Positions 53,958 through 64,000 of a stretch of DNA of 64,000 nucleotides are shown here, piece by piece. The notes under the pieces were generated by a model that did not search any database, was not told the origin of the DNA, and was given only the letters and a program-made list of their open reading frames with translations. The stretch spans positions 62,001 to 126,000 of the forward strand of contig JASISA010000040.1 in the NCBI GenBank assembly GCA_031771865.1. Reading direction: 5' to 3'. The position numbers and the translations under genes are program-made. Source of the DNA: Nothophaeocryptopus gaeumannii. Its lineage: Eukaryota; Ascomycota; Dothideomycetes; Mycosphaerellales; Mycosphaerellaceae. Positions within the stretch are counted from its first letter, which is position 1. The number at the start of each line of letters is the position of its first letter.

Positions 53958-56011
53958 ATGCCTGAGAGAGTCATCGTCGTCGGCGCCGGCCGTGAGTGCG
54001 ACGACATCTGGAGTGGGAAGCTTTGGCTGACGACAATGCAGTTTCTGGCCTGAGCGCAGCTCACACAATCTACCTGTCTGGAGGCAATGTGCTGCTTCTC
54101 GACAAGAACAGTGCGGAATGCCTGAAATTGGGCCATCGGATGATTGCTGACGACTTCTGCAGACTTCATGGGTGGCAACTCCACCAAGGCCACATCCGGA
54201 ATCAATGGTGCCTTGACCCGCACGCAGGTGGACCACGAAATCAAGGACAGCGTAAAGCAGTTCTACGACGATACCTTCAAGTCCGCCAGAGACAAGGCGC
54301 GACCAGACCTCATCAAAGTCCTCACATACCAATCCGCATCCGCCGTAGAATGGCTCCAGGACATCTTCAACCTCGATCTCACTCTCGTCTCTCGGTTAGG
54401 GTACGTACCGGCTGTTTCCTTGTTTCCGAGACATATCATTCTGACACGTAGAACAGAGGACACTCCTTCCCACGAACACACAGAGGCCACGATGCGAAGT
54501 TCCCGGGTATGGCCATCACATACGCCCTCATGCAAAGATGGGAAGAGCTGTGCGAGAAGGAGCCGGAGCGCGTGGCGCTGATCAAGAAGGCAAATGTCAA
54601 GAATATCAACATGGAGGGCAATAAGGCAGTCGGTGTGACTTACGAGTTCAACGGCGAACAGATCACAGTCGATGGCCCAGTTGTGCTTGCAACTGGTGGT
54701 TACGCTGCTGATTTCACGGAGGATTCGCTCCTCAAGAAGCACAGACCGGACACCTTCGACCTCTCCACCACCAACGGTAACCACGCCACCGGTGACGGGC
54801 ACAAGATGTTGATGAAAATTGGCGCAAACGACATTGATATGGACAAGGTGCAGGTGCACCCAACTGGACTTGTCGACCCGAAGGACCCAACAGCAAAGAC
54901 GAAGTTCTTGGCTGCTGAGGCTCTCCGTGGTGAGGGTGGTCTCCTGCTCAACTCCAAGGGTGAGCGTTTCGTCGATGAGCTCCAGCATCGTGACTTCGTT
55001 TCCAACGAGATGTGGAAGCAGAAGGAGCAGGGCAACTGGCCAATTCGGTTGATACTAAACTCCAAGGCATCAAACACACTCGACTTCCACACTCGCCACT
55101 ACTCCGGACGTGGCCTGATGAAGAAGATGACTGGTGCAGAGCTGGCCAAGGACATTGGCTGCAGCGAGGCAACTCTCGGCAAGACCTTCGCTGCATACAA
55201 CAAGTACGCAAAGGGCGAGGAGAAGGACCCCTTCAACAAGAAGTACTTCCACAACTTCCCAGTCGAGGTCAACGACGACTTCCATGTTGCGCAAATGGAG
55301 CCAGTGCTTCACTTCACGATGGGTGGTATCGAGATCAACGACAAGTCGCAAGCGCTCAACTCAAAAGGGGAGCCATTCGACGGCCTATTTGTCTGCGGTG
55401 AGCTGGCAGGTGGTGTCCACGGTGCCAACCGTCTCGGTGGTTCTTCCCTGCTCGGCTGCGTCGTCTACGGACGTGTCGCCGGTTCCAGCTCAAGTAAATA
55501 CCTCTTCCAGTCTGTTCTCAACGGCGGGTCGAGCACTGCTGCTCAGCGTGCTGGCCAAATCTCCCTCCACATCGACCCAAGCCAGCCTGGCAAGATCTCT
55601 GTCGAATGGGGTGCAGGCGCCAGCGCCGACTCATCATCGGCTGTTGCAAGGCAGGGCCAGACTTCTGCTGGTCCAGTCATGGGCGGCTCTAAGGATAGCA
55701 AGGACCCTGGTCAGGTCACCAAGACCAACGACCCAAAGCAGTTCAAGGTTCCGGAGCAAGAATATTCTCTTGAGGAGGTTGCGAAGCACAACAAGAAGGA
55801 CGATCTCTGGATTGCTGTCAAGGGTGTTGTGATGAACGTCACTGACTGGGTGGACGAGCACCCAGGTGGCCCACAGGCGCTTTTCTCGCACATGGGCAAA
55901 GACGCTTCGGAGGAATTTGAGATGCTCCACGATGACGAGGTTATCCCCAAGTACGCCGCCGAGATCGTCATTGGCAGAGTCGCTGGACAGGAGATCACAC
56001 TTGAGTACTAA
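53958..56011 (+). CDS. osm1: Fumarate reductase/flavoprotein with C-terminal cytochrome b5 domain
   Basis: Four exons: 53958-53991, 54042-54110, 54163-54400 and 54457-56011. The introns are 50, 52 and 56 nt, and the product is 631 residues. The FAD-binding start VIVVGAGLSGLSAAHTIYLS is built across intron 1; NNFMGGNSTKATSGINGA follows across intron 2 and GGHSFPRTHRG across intron 3. Later come VVLATGGYAADF and the end of the FAD domain, GELAGGVHGANRLGGSSL. After a Ser/Ala-rich linker, a cytochrome b5 domain carries the heme ligands in DEHPGGPQ and EMLHDDEV. Yeast Osm1/Frd1 reduce fumarate to succinate with FADH2 to reoxidise flavin; the b5 fusion is frequent in filamentous fungi. No mitochondrial presequence is evident, so a cytosolic or ER location is possible. 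Confidence 0.9.
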
Positions 56012-56329
56012 GCGTATCTGAAGGAAAGAGATCTGAAGACGAGCTGTCGTGTCAAGAGACGCATGTCACGCCGCCGAGGATTCGCTCGGCAGAGTGCTGA
56101 CACGAGGAAGGAACCTGTTGCCGCAAGGTCTGCGGGAATGAATATGAGCAACGAGTTAGGCGTCGTGGATTTTGTCATGATATGGCCCTTTTTGGGCAGC
56201 GGCTAGCTTGTGTACCTGTGTATAGTTCGCTTCCAGTCACCCTCCTTTCTTTCGCCCATACCAGAAAGCCGACCTTCGTGGCCGTACTCACTGCGCGTTG
56301 CACGCCAGGCGTAAATTCAACGACCCGCT
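56012..56329. other. Intergenic region
   Basis: Convergent space between the fumarate reductase gene and the first F-box-like paralogue. No features seen. Confidence 0.4.
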
Positions 56330-57235
56330 CTAGACTGACGCTTCTTCAACCTGCCCGACCATCTCCACCTTCTTGGTCTTCGGAGACCAAGCCATGAGGA
56401 GCTTCTTTCCATACACCAAATCGTCGAAGATTTCCGTATCGGTCTGTTCTGGTCCCTCGCCTTCAGATTGCTGATGAGCACTGCCGAAGACCCGCAATGT
56501 CACCACTTGCTCCATCAAGAAGCCATGATCAACGTCGTTGAGGAAGTCTCTAATTTCCTCCAAATCTTCTTCAGTGTCGCAACAGGACGATACATCCATT
56601 CGAACATGCAGCTTTGCCCGGTTCGAAACCAGACCTCTGATCTTCCGAAGCACGTATTCATGAATATCTAGATCTTCGTTTAAGGCGCTTGCGATCCTCA
56701 TGTTGAACGAGACAGTCTCGCATTCGATGGCAGCAGCTGGCACTTGGATGCCTTCGACACTCGCTGTACCGTAGATGTCGTCGAAGAACATGAGCTTGGA
56801 CTGCGCTTTTTTGATCGCGTCTTCGTACTCGTGGTGGAACTGGTGACTGACGAGTTGCAGGTTTACAAGCGGCATGTCCGTGGCTTCGATGCGCATATGC
56901 TCTTTGTTGATGCTCTTGCTCCCCAGAGCTTCGCTGTAGATGATGTCGCGGAGCTCTCGTGGGAGGTCGAAGGACCGGAAGATGTTTCGCTGAGGGTCGG
57001 CGTCGTGACTGTCGTCTTGTGCGTTGGCACTTGTAGGTACGGACGCCAGCGCCATGTCTGGCATATTTCGGGTTCTGAGCGAACTTCGGTGCGAGAGTCT
57101 TGGTGCAGAGTTGAAGTTGGGACTCGAGGTTGAAGGTGACATGAAGTTGATCAAGACAAACGCTGGCGCTAGCGCAAGCGCGGCTGTGCCTGGCGTCACA
57201 TCAAAGGAAGGCGCACCTGCAGAGGGACGTTGCAT
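56330..57235 (-). CDS. F-box-like protein, LPRELRD family (member 1)
   Basis: An intronless 301-residue protein. The first 85 residues are low-complexity; translation may begin at a later in-frame Met. The family motif FRSFDLPRELRDIIYSEAL lies at about residues 86-104 and is followed by LVNLQLVSHQFHHEYED, equivalent to the second F-box helix. The C-terminal half has an alpha/beta pattern with acidic stretches. This is one of four related genes in tandem on the same strand. The motif is common in lineage-expanded dothideomycete proteins, often labelled F-box-like; Skp1 binding is unproven. Confidence 0.7.
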   Translation of the reverse strand: MQRPSAGAPSFDVTPGTAALALAPAFVLINFMSPSTSSPNFNSAPRLSHRSSLRTRNMPDMALASVPTSANAQDDSHDADPQRNIFRSFDLPRELRDIIYSEALGSKSINKEHMRIEATDMPLVNLQLVSHQFHHEYEDAIKKAQSKLMFFDDIYGTASVEGIQVPAAAIECETVSFNMRIASALNEDLDIHEYVLRKIRGLVSNRAKLHVRMDVSSCCDTEEDLEEIRDFLNDVDHGFLMEQVVTLRVFGSAHQQSEGEGPEQTDTEIFDDLVYGKKLLMAWSPKTKKVEMVGQVEEASV

Positions 57236-57555
57236 CGGCGGTGAGTGTCATTCAAGCAATCACAACAACGGATGATTGGATTCACTCCAAACGCTGAAAA
57301 GCAGAGAAGAAACCATCAACATGCGACCCAGACCTGCGTTTTGCGTCAGGTCAATGGAAGTGAAGAAGTTCAAGACCAGTACAATGGGTTTCGCGTGAGG
57401 GCGGGCGCTAACGGCGCCGCTAACGTTAGCTGTTGGCTCGTGCTTTGCTGGTTTTCACATGAAGGCTCCAGAGCAGCACAGAGTTCCATACAACTGAGCC
57501 TGTCGGCTTATCAGATGACCTTCTTCTATAGTCAGAATCTAGAGTCACTGCCAAT
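57236..57555. other. Intergenic region
   Basis: Between members 1 and 2 of the tandem array. No gene-like frame. Confidence 0.35.
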
Positions 57556-58401
57556 TCAGTCTTCCTCACTCGACAACTCAGTACCCACATCATGATGCAC
57601 CTCAATCCCATCCTTACCCTCCTTCCTCCATTCCCAAATCTTCGCCGACACCTCCCCATACTGAAAGATCGGCGCCAGCCCGGTCGGATAATCATGGAAG
57701 CTCTTCTCCATCCCAACCAAATTCATCTCCATCCGAACAAGCGGCTGAAAGCGAAACCATCCACACTCCTTCAGAATCTCCAAAACTTCGTCCTTCTTGG
57801 CTGCATTCGTCAAGTCTAGTCGCAAGCGTAGGGTCTTAATCATGATCATCTTTTCCAGGACATAATTTACTAGTCCTCTGTGTAACGTAAACTCACTCTG
57901 CGTGTCGCTGAGGTTGACGACTGCCAGATTGATAGTTATATCGGAGATGTTGGTCAGAGCAGGCGGAATAGCGAAGTCAGTCGTCCATTCTGTGTCGTCT
58001 CCATAGTGGGCGTCTGAGAAGGTGACAAATGTATGCTTTTGGGCTTCCGCCTTGTATTCTCTGTTGAAGGACCGACTGACCAGCAAAGCGGAAGTCACGA
58101 GTCTGGTAGCGTGCACTTTGAGCTTGCAGACGAAGGCTTGTTCGCGCTCCTCGAGGGTAAGGCTGTAGATGAGGTCGCGGAGTTCTTGCGGAAGCGCAAA
58201 GAAGTGAGAGCTGGCGCTGGACTTAGCCGGCTCAGTGCTGGGTATGCTCACGGAGATGCCTCCTTCTTCGCGCTGAGAAGTCATCTTCTTGATGTCGTCA
58301 GTCGAATGTGTGCCTTGAGAAAAATTCGAAGTGTGATTGCTGCTTATCGAATTGTTGGTGTAGGACGAAGCTGAGCTTCCAAGCTTGAAGATGCCAGGCA
58401 T
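57556..58401 (-). CDS. F-box-like protein, LPRELRD family (member 2)
   Basis: An intronless 281-residue protein. A Ser/Asn-rich start precedes HFFALPQELRDLIYSLTLEE at about residues 66-85, then ALLVSRSFNREYKAEAQKH. The following region (FTLHRGLVNYVLEKMIMIK, LRLRLDL) parallels VLRKIRGLVSNRAKLHVRMD in member 1, supporting common descent. A Met nearer the motif (MTSQREEGG) could be the real start. The function is unknown beyond the F-box-like label. Confidence 0.7.
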   Translation of the reverse strand: MPGIFKLGSSASSYTNNSISSNHTSNFSQGTHSTDDIKKMTSQREEGGISVSIPSTEPAKSSASSHFFALPQELRDLIYSLTLEEREQAFVCKLKVHATRLVTSALLVSRSFNREYKAEAQKHTFVTFSDAHYGDDTEWTTDFAIPPALTNISDITINLAVVNLSDTQSEFTLHRGLVNYVLEKMIMIKTLRLRLDLTNAAKKDEVLEILKECGWFRFQPLVRMEMNLVGMEKSFHDYPTGLAPIFQYGEVSAKIWEWRKEGKDGIEVHHDVGTELSSEED

Positions 58402-58890
58402 GCAGCCGAGCAGGGATACTGAGGCCGCCCACGCTAACCCTTAGCGCCAAGCACGCGCCAATTTGAAGTGAAGATACTGGTCTACCTAAAGCAGTGCTCC
58501 TCCGAACCCTCGCGTGTCACTCTGGCTGAAAGGTCTTGAGATTTATGTTAGAGAAGAGAATGATGTGAAGAGGAAGACATGAACGTATTTAACTCGAATT
58601 CAGCAGTCGATCCCATGACTGTCTTTCATAGCTGGTCCGTATGTCGAATCGTGTTCTGTGAAGGAACCAGCACGGACAGCCTGCAATAGCTGAAGACCCT
58701 TAGACTGACCCGCCTGAGCTCACTCTTTAAGGCATAATCGGCTTGAATTGATCATCGTACAGTCAAACATGAGTCTCGAGCTCTCCTTGAATTGGTACCT
58801 ACTTAATAGTACCCATCGAGACAGCCATAGCATAGAGTGTGTGTCGAATAAAGACAAGCAGCCAATACTCTTGGCTTATCATACGGCTTG
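58402..58890. other. Intergenic region
   Basis: Between members 2 and 3 of the tandem array. No gene-like frame. Confidence 0.35.
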
Positions 58891-59616
58891 TCATAGCGTC
58901 GAAGTCCCATCTTCCGTCTGCTTGGAAGCTTTCCAGCCTTCCTTCTTGGTCCAAGTTACCCACATGGCTTCCTCTGCTGACTCCTCGACCACCTCATCGC
59001 TGTCGATTGGGCATTTGTAGACCTCGACTTTGGTCACCTGCTTGATTTCCACCAACTTCTCCAGAGTATTGAGAACTGCTGTCGAGTGTGGATTCGCTGG
59101 CCACACCAATGACGTCCCTCTTGGCCACCACATACCGAACCTCGCTGTCACAGACTTCAGATGTGGCAGGTCCTCCAGCGTTTGCTCGACCAGCCGGATG
59201 GTACACTCAATATCCTTGTGCATGCCACAACTCTGCGCAAGCTTTGGACATGCATAGCATCGGGTAACAATGGTCACGAGCGCATTCTGAATCCGGGCAA
59301 AGCGATTCTTGTCCAGCTCCATGCGGTCGAATGCGTACTCCTGGTTGTCGGCAAGAACTAAGGTGGTCTTGTCGCCGACTTGCTGCTCGTATTCGTACTT
59401 CATCTGTTTACTGGTGCAGAGTAGGCTGGGAAGCAGTGGATGCTGGATAGAAAGCTGGATATCCATGACATTCTCATCAACTTCTTCGAGGCCAATGCGG
59501 TCCATGGGCAGTCTGATCGTGCTACCAGTCGCATAGTCGAGAATGGAGTCTCTGAGCTCGCGCGGCAGATCGAAGAAGGGGAAGATCCGAGTGTCTTGAG
59601 TTGTGTTGGTGTGCAT
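58891..59616 (-). CDS. F-box-like protein, LPRELRD family (member 3)
   Basis: An intronless 241-residue protein with the motif close to the start: FPFFDLPRELRDSILDYATG at residues 12-31. LLCTSKQMKYEYEQQVGDKT and DLPHLKSVTARFGMWWPRG follow. The end (VTKVEVYKCPIDSDEV, MWVTWTKKEGWKA) matches the end of member 4 (MSKVVVYSNELPPYEL, IVASWTRVDGWQPV), so members 3 and 4 are the closest pair. The protein keeps several cysteines in the middle (RCYACPKLAQSCGM). No enzymatic motif is seen. Confidence 0.72.
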   Translation of the reverse strand: MHTNTTQDTRIFPFFDLPRELRDSILDYATGSTIRLPMDRIGLEEVDENVMDIQLSIQHPLLPSLLCTSKQMKYEYEQQVGDKTTLVLADNQEYAFDRMELDKNRFARIQNALVTIVTRCYACPKLAQSCGMHKDIECTIRLVEQTLEDLPHLKSVTARFGMWWPRGTSLVWPANPHSTAVLNTLEKLVEIKQVTKVEVYKCPIDSDEVVEESAEEAMWVTWTKKEGWKASKQTEDGTSTL

Positions 59617-59942
59617 GTTGAAGTCGTGTTTGTGGTCCGTTGGAGCGGTGGCAGGCTGTCGTAGTCACTTTTCGTCATCGAAGTGAAGGGGTCTGCAAAC
59701 GAAGATGTCATGAGGCTGCTGCCCAGGAGGTGTCCAGCTGAGAAGGCGTGATGTGGCACATGATGCCAAGATTGTACGACGTGGAAGGCGGGGATGGACC
59801 AGCGCGGTCGCGTGCAGGAGCTACTCAGCAACATCAAGGCTGCTACTGTCGCTTCAATCGGCCAGCGCCTCAACGTCACCTCCTGCTGTGCCAATTCGCG
59901 CATATACCCCGAGACACAGATCCAGGTCGCTGTTTAGGCCGA
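59617..59942. other. Intergenic region
   Basis: Between members 3 and 4 of the tandem array; no gene-like frame. Confidence 0.35.
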
Positions 59943-60623
59943 TCATACCGGTTGCCATCCATCTACCCTGGTCCAAGAGGCAACAATGTCGTCGAGATCA
60001 GGCTCCTCCATGAGCTCGTACGGAGGTAGCTCATTACTGTATACTACCACTTTGGACATCTGAGAGATGTCAATAAGTCGGTCGAGCTCGGCTTGCAGTT
60101 CGTGATGTGTTTCGACAGAGGGCCAAGCAGTCCAGGCAGCCTGCTCAAGCCAAACACCAATGCGAACGTGTACGGTCTCCAGATTTTGTAGCTGGGGAAG
60201 AGCCGCCTTCAACCAGTTGATAGCGACCATCATCTCATCAGCAGGATCCATAATCGCTCGCAAGACCATGTGGAAATCTGCATGCTTGAATGCGACGAAT
60301 TCGCTTGCGTTGATCTTGGGGTTATCGAAGACGAAGTCGGGGTGATCTCTCAAGATGAGGAAGGTCTGCTTCGCGCACCGGTCTTCGTACTCGCTCTTCG
60401 TGCGCTTGTCTACCAAAAGCACGTTCGTGACGGGCGGGTTTCCGACAGCTGCGTGGACTTCTTTGCGATTGCCTTCTTGGCGGTTTACTCGGCAGTCCCT
60501 TCTGTTGATTCCAGCAAGCGTGATCTGGATCGCGTCTCCAGTCAGGTAGAGGTATATCTCATCTCTCAATTCTTTCGGGAGGTCAAAGAAGCGGAAAACG
60601 TCGTTCCCTTTGCTGGTCGTCAT
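59943..60623 (-). CDS. F-box-like protein, LPRELRD family (member 4)
   Basis: An intronless protein of 226 residues from the ATG at 60621-60623; the frame is open 31 codons further up to another ATG at 60716. The start near the motif matches member 3. RFFDLPKELRDEIYLYLTGD lies near residue 11, NVLLVDKRTKSEYEDRCAKQ comes later, and LPQLQNLETVHVRIGVWLEQ sits in the C-terminal half, parallel to member 3. The last residues, VASWTRVDGWQPV, align with member 3. It is the last of the tandem array, next to RRN3. Confidence 0.7.
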   Translation of the reverse strand: MTTSKGNDVFRFFDLPKELRDEIYLYLTGDAIQITLAGINRRDCRVNRQEGNRKEVHAAVGNPPVTNVLLVDKRTKSEYEDRCAKQTFLILRDHPDFVFDNPKINASEFVAFKHADFHMVLRAIMDPADEMMVAINWLKAALPQLQNLETVHVRIGVWLEQAAWTAWPSVETHHELQAELDRLIDISQMSKVVVYSNELPPYELMEEPDLDDIVASWTRVDGWQPV

Positions 60624-61393
60624 ACTTGCTGATACTTCCTGAAACGTGTGGTGTTTGACGAAGTAGCGGTACGGAGAAGAGTCGTATTTTGACCAGGATC
60701 GCAGGCTGACCGGCAATGGGGAGGAGCAATCAGGAAACCCTCAAACCGAATCTGAACCAGTGAAACACATCAATCGAACCGGCGAACACCCATATTCGGT
60801 TTCGAGGTTTCACGCGCGAGGTCGGGAAAGGGAGGCCCTTGCGAAAACTTTTCGGGCGAAGCCGCGTATGTTGCACGACAGCAACACTTCGCCCATCGGG
60901 AGATCTCCACCTCAAGTAATGTAGCCATGATCCAGGATGCCAAGAAGTTGAAATTTTGAAACCGCGAGGTGCATTGTCATAGTCAGAGTCAGACTCGCAT
61001 ATTGCTCCACTGAGAGGCCGCTCTGGTATGAAGGTTAGACCTGTGCGTCCGAGCACATATTGCATTAGCTTTTCGCAGGAAGCAAAAGCGAGCTTGTCTT
61101 CGGGTCTGCAATGAGTCCAATGCACATACTGCACTCTGCATGTGTAAGGTGCATTTTGTAGGCTTACCACCACCAACGAAGCGCGTCACTGTCCTCGCGT
61201 GTCTCGTTGCCCTTGTGAGTCGCACGGGCCTCAAAATCGACTAATTAAGGTTTTTTACTTAGTGCGGGCGTCTCCACTGGCACACGACATGACCTTGTAA
61301 ATTCAGCGTCTTCATTCTCACATACGCCCCACCACCATATTCACAGGCCAGTACCCTTCTTGCCCATTCGATGCCACAAGAAGAAGTGTCACG
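60624..61393. promoter_or_regulatory. Divergent region between the F-box-like array and RRN3
   Basis: About 770 bases. A minus-strand frame of 148 codons (60730-61176) is present, but I did not accept it. It should contain promoters of member 4 and of RRN3. A CCACCACC stretch lies close to the RRN3 start. Confidence 0.35.
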
Positions 61394-63454
61394 ATGGTCT
61401 CGTTCGCGGCTCCAGTTGGCGCGATGCCGCCGCCTCCGGCACCCATCACCAAACGGCCTACGATGGGCTTGAAGCGCGACAGTTCGTACCTCGACACCGA
61501 CGATGAAGCCAGCCTTTCCTCAAATACCAAGCGACTGAAGGTCGCATTCGACGATCATGTAGACGTGCGCATCATGGACGATTGGGACGACAAGAGCTTC
61601 GAGCTTGTGAAGGAGGAGGTCCGCACAGCCATCCAGCGCCACCTACAGATCGGGGAGCAGAAAGACGACACACAATACGTCAAACTCTTGCAGCTACTTG
61701 GTCAGGATGCGTTCTCGAGCGAGGCACCAACGACAAAACTGCTCAAGAAATACATCATGGCGCTCAACTCGCGGATCGCTGTGCTGGGCGAGTGCGGTAA
61801 GCTGGTGATGGCTCTGCTAGATCTCTCGTGGCTCGGACGGGACGAGGAGTTTGTGGAGGTCTACGAGAAGTTCTTGGTTGCACTGGCGAGTACGCACTCC
61901 AAATTCATCTCACCCATGATGGAGCGACTGGTCTCGAATTTTGAGCGGCTTCCGGCTTCCATGGGAAGGCTCCCCGGAGAGGAGCCGATGGCGAGGTCAA
62001 AGATGTTCGAAAGACTGCATGAAGTAATCGAGCACATTGTTCGTCGCATTCCCTCCGCAAGCAGCGTCTTGATGCGCATGCTCCGACACGAATTTCCGAA
62101 CGATCTTTCCACGGATAGAGCATACATTCAATACCAAAAGCATCTTCTGCAGCTGGCTGAGGAGGTGCCCGAAATCAAGTCAGAGGTCATAGCTTTGATC
62201 ATGCAGCGCCTGGTCAGCATCGATGTGCAGATACAGCAAGACTTGGAAGATTTGGATGACGAGGCCGAGGAGAACCTTTTACAGACACCGAATGCGAGAG
62301 GCGCAAATGCCGATGCCGAGGAGGACGAAGACAGCGACGACGACTCCGTTTCCGAATCAGAGATGACCACAACAGATGAAGAGCAGAGATTCAGGGATCT
62401 CAAGATGAAGGTAGCGAAAATGGACGGCACGCAAGATCTTCTGTTCGACTGTTACGAGCCGGCTTTTCAGAGCCAACTCGCGCCGCGGGACAACGCAGCA
62501 TACCAGGAATTGCTTGCGCACTTCACCAGTTTCGTCATGCCGAATCGATCGAGACATGCTCAGTTCCTGCTTTTCCATTTTGCGCAGACCTCATCTGCGT
62601 ATTCGACCGACTTCATGCAGCACTTTTACAAAATCACCACATCGCCAAATAGCGCGACTCCACTTCGCTTGACTGCTTGCGCTTACCTTGCGAGCTTCAT
62701 TGCCCGAGCATCGCATATCAAGGCCGACCAAGTTCGAAGTACATTCACACAGCTGGGCCACTATCTGGAACAGCTGCGCATGAACTACGAGCCCCACAGT
62801 TTTGGACCAGACAGGAAGAGCTATAATGTGTATTACGCAGTAGCTCAGGCCCTGCTTTACATCTTTTGTTTTCGATGGCGAGACCTGGTGATCAGATCTG
62901 AAGACGACATCAGCGAAGAGGATCTGCTTGCCGAGGGGCGTGATCTGGTGTGGCATCCGGGCGTCAAAGAGTTCCTCAACCGCAACATCTATTCCAAGCT
63001 CAACCCGCTCAAGGTCTGCTCGCCCGGTATCGTAGGCGAATTTGCCAAAATTGCCAATCATCTGCGCTTCCTTTACGTCTTCTCGATCCTGGAAACGAAC
63101 AAGCGCATTCGACTTGGCCATGTTCCTGCGTTGAATGGCAGCAACATGGGCATAGATCTGGGTAGGAGAGAAACTGCGTGGGACCGAAAGGTCGGCGATG
63201 CGCACCACCAACTCGAGGCTTACTTTCCGTTCGATCCATATCACTTGCCACAAAGCAAGAGATGGGTGGAAGGCGAGTTCAACGAGTGGAAGTTGCCACA
63301 AGGAATGACGCGGGAAGATGATGAGGAAGAAGAGGACAATGAAGAAGAAGATGCCTCAGACGAGGATTACGAGAGCGACGAGGAGTCACTGACGGGTGAT
63401 CTGGCTGTGCAGCCGCCTATTGCATCGGCCGGTACTATCTCTGTCAGCAGTTGA
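61394..63454 (+). CDS. RRN3: RNA polymerase I-specific initiation factor RRN3
   Basis: An intronless 686-residue protein. After a polar start containing KRPTMGLKRDSSYLDTDDEA, the Rrn3 HEAT-like helical body begins near residue 60. LLDLSWLGRDEEFVEVYEKF and FERLHEVIEHIVRRIPSASS are typical of the first half. An acidic loop (about residues 280-325, EDEDSDDDSVSESEMTTTDE) is followed by SRHAQFLLFHFAQTSSAYST, FLNRNIYSKLNPLKVCSPGI and FAKIANHLRFLYVFSILETN, which are among the best conserved parts. A C-terminal acidic tail follows. Rrn3 binds Pol I and recruits it to rDNA promoters in the nucleolus, coupling ribosome synthesis to growth. Length and motif order match the family. Confidence 0.93.
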   Translation: MVSFAAPVGAMPPPPAPITKRPTMGLKRDSSYLDTDDEASLSSNTKRLKVAFDDHVDVRIMDDWDDKSFELVKEEVRTAIQRHLQIGEQKDDTQYVKLLQLLGQDAFSSEAPTTKLLKKYIMALNSRIAVLGECGKLVMALLDLSWLGRDEEFVEVYEKFLVALASTHSKFISPMMERLVSNFERLPASMGRLPGEEPMARSKMFERLHEVIEHIVRRIPSASSVLMRMLRHEFPNDLSTDRAYIQYQKHLLQLAEEVPEIKSEVIALIMQRLVSIDVQIQQDLEDLDDEAEENLLQTPNARGANADAEEDEDSDDDSVSESEMTTTDEEQRFRDLKMKVAKMDGTQDLLFDCYEPAFQSQLAPRDNAAYQELLAHFTSFVMPNRSRHAQFLLFHFAQTSSAYSTDFMQHFYKITTSPNSATPLRLTACAYLASFIARASHIKADQVRSTFTQLGHYLEQLRMNYEPHSFGPDRKSYNVYYAVAQALLYIFCFRWRDLVIRSEDDISEEDLLAEGRDLVWHPGVKEFLNRNIYSKLNPLKVCSPGIVGEFAKIANHLRFLYVFSILETNKRIRLGHVPALNGSNMGIDLGRRETAWDRKVGDAHHQLEAYFPFDPYHLPQSKRWVEGEFNEWKLPQGMTREDDEEEEDNEEEDASDEDYESDEESLTGDLAVQPPIASAGTISVSS

Positions 63455-63958
63455 GGTATTGCAGAGCACAGAACAGCAAAAGAGAAATGGGATAGGGAGC
63501 GTTGGCGTTCTTGTGCAACTTGTATAGTTATTGTGAGCGATTTAGCCTGGGGTTCAAGGAGGATGGGACGCTTTTACGACACCAGCGTCTTGACTTGAGC
63601 ATAAGCGCGGCGTTGATACCCTTCGTTCGATGCAATGAATGACCAATTCTTATAATTCAGTCACATTGCGATGTCCATTTTCCTATCGTTGCCGCAATCC
63701 AAGATATCAGCTGAAGGTGGTTAGGACAATGTTGAGGCCTCAGGCATATGTCTCGGGCGCTGCCGACATCCGAGCGTGCACGGGACAAGCGATCGCTGGG
63801 TGCTGGGTAAATGCGCGAGACTCAGCAAGGCACGACTTTGGATACAGATAACGTACACCACCCACACGACCATTGATTCACTCGACTCGCCTGGATATTG
63901 TTTGCGCGTCCGGTTCGCTTCTTGATTCCGCTCCTCTTGTTCCGACCGATTTGCGCAC
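63455..63958. other. Intergenic region
   Basis: 3' flank of RRN3 and possible promoter of the next gene. No protein-like frame. Confidence 0.4.
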
Positions 63959-64000
63959 ATGGACTCCAGCAGGAAGCGCAAAGCGCCTCCCAACGCGACT
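63959..64000 (+). CDS. Possible 5' end of a gene running off the window
   Basis: An ATG at 63959-63961 opens MDSSRKRKAPPNAT, a basic start resembling those of many fungal nuclear proteins. Only 14 codons are visible, so this is a weak call. Confidence 0.3.
   Translation, partial: MDSSRKRKAPPNAT

Noticed and set aside
60730..61176. 148-codon minus-strand frame between the F-box-like array and RRN3
   Set aside because: Some protein-like stretches, but no recognised motif or related copy in the window; could be reconsidered with transcript evidence.
1..64000. tRNA genes, CRISPR arrays and transposon terminal repeats
   Set aside because: No convincing T-arm/anticodon arrangement, spaced direct repeats, transposase or reverse transcriptase motifs were found by eye; a tRNAscan or RepeatMasker run would settle this.

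Overview
The window reads as chromosomal DNA of a filamentous ascomycete, most likely a dothideomycete near Mycosphaerellaceae/Capnodiales. The support is short spliceosomal introns (48-64 nt in the models here, one of 126 nt) with CTRAC/CTAAT-like branch sites, a CreA-type regulator, Rax2, a mitochondrial-type arginine CPSase, and many F-box-like proteins of the FDLPRELRD type. The exact genus is inference. I saw no rRNA, convincing tRNA, CRISPR array or intact transposon.

Layout. 1-9 kb is accessory: a hydrophobin-like secreted protein, two divergent F-box genes sharing a 229-bp promoter, a heme-thiolate peroxidase pseudogene with four in-frame TAG stops, and a frame-broken gene of unknown family. 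9-18 kb holds a kinase-like protein with an altered DFG motif, an RKM5-type lysine methyltransferase, and a fatty-acyl-CoA ligase. 18-24 kb has a broken sulfotransferase-like gene, a small membrane protein, a third F-box gene whose first intron is GC-AG, and an Ecm11-domain protein. A gene-poor stretch (24.3-27.9 kb) precedes creA, followed by about 4 kb with no convincing gene. Two related small zinc-ribbon proteins (33.5 and 35.1 kb) lead into housekeeping genes: CPSase large subunit (36.1-39.7 kb) and RAX2 (41.1-44.8 kb). 46-52 kb carries a spliced protein with an exact Zn2Cys6 cluster followed by a CCCH finger, a decayed BTB/POZ gene, a phosphopantetheinyl transferase, a broken F-box-like fragment, a small hypothetical protein and a cyclophilin. 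A fumarate reductase fused to cytochrome b5 (54-56 kb) is followed by a tandem run of four F-box-like paralogues on the minus strand (56.3-60.6 kb), then RRN3 and the possible start of one more gene at the right edge.

Functionally, intact metabolic and core genes (arginine synthesis, lipid activation, carrier-protein activation, Pol I initiation, polarity) are interleaved with fast-evolving ubiquitin-adaptor-like families and several decayed accessory genes. The most distinctive items are the Zn2Cys6-CCCH protein, the tandem zinc-ribbon pair, the F-box-like array and the all-TAG peroxidase pseudogene. All exon models come from splice-site reading and protein continuity; no alignment was run.
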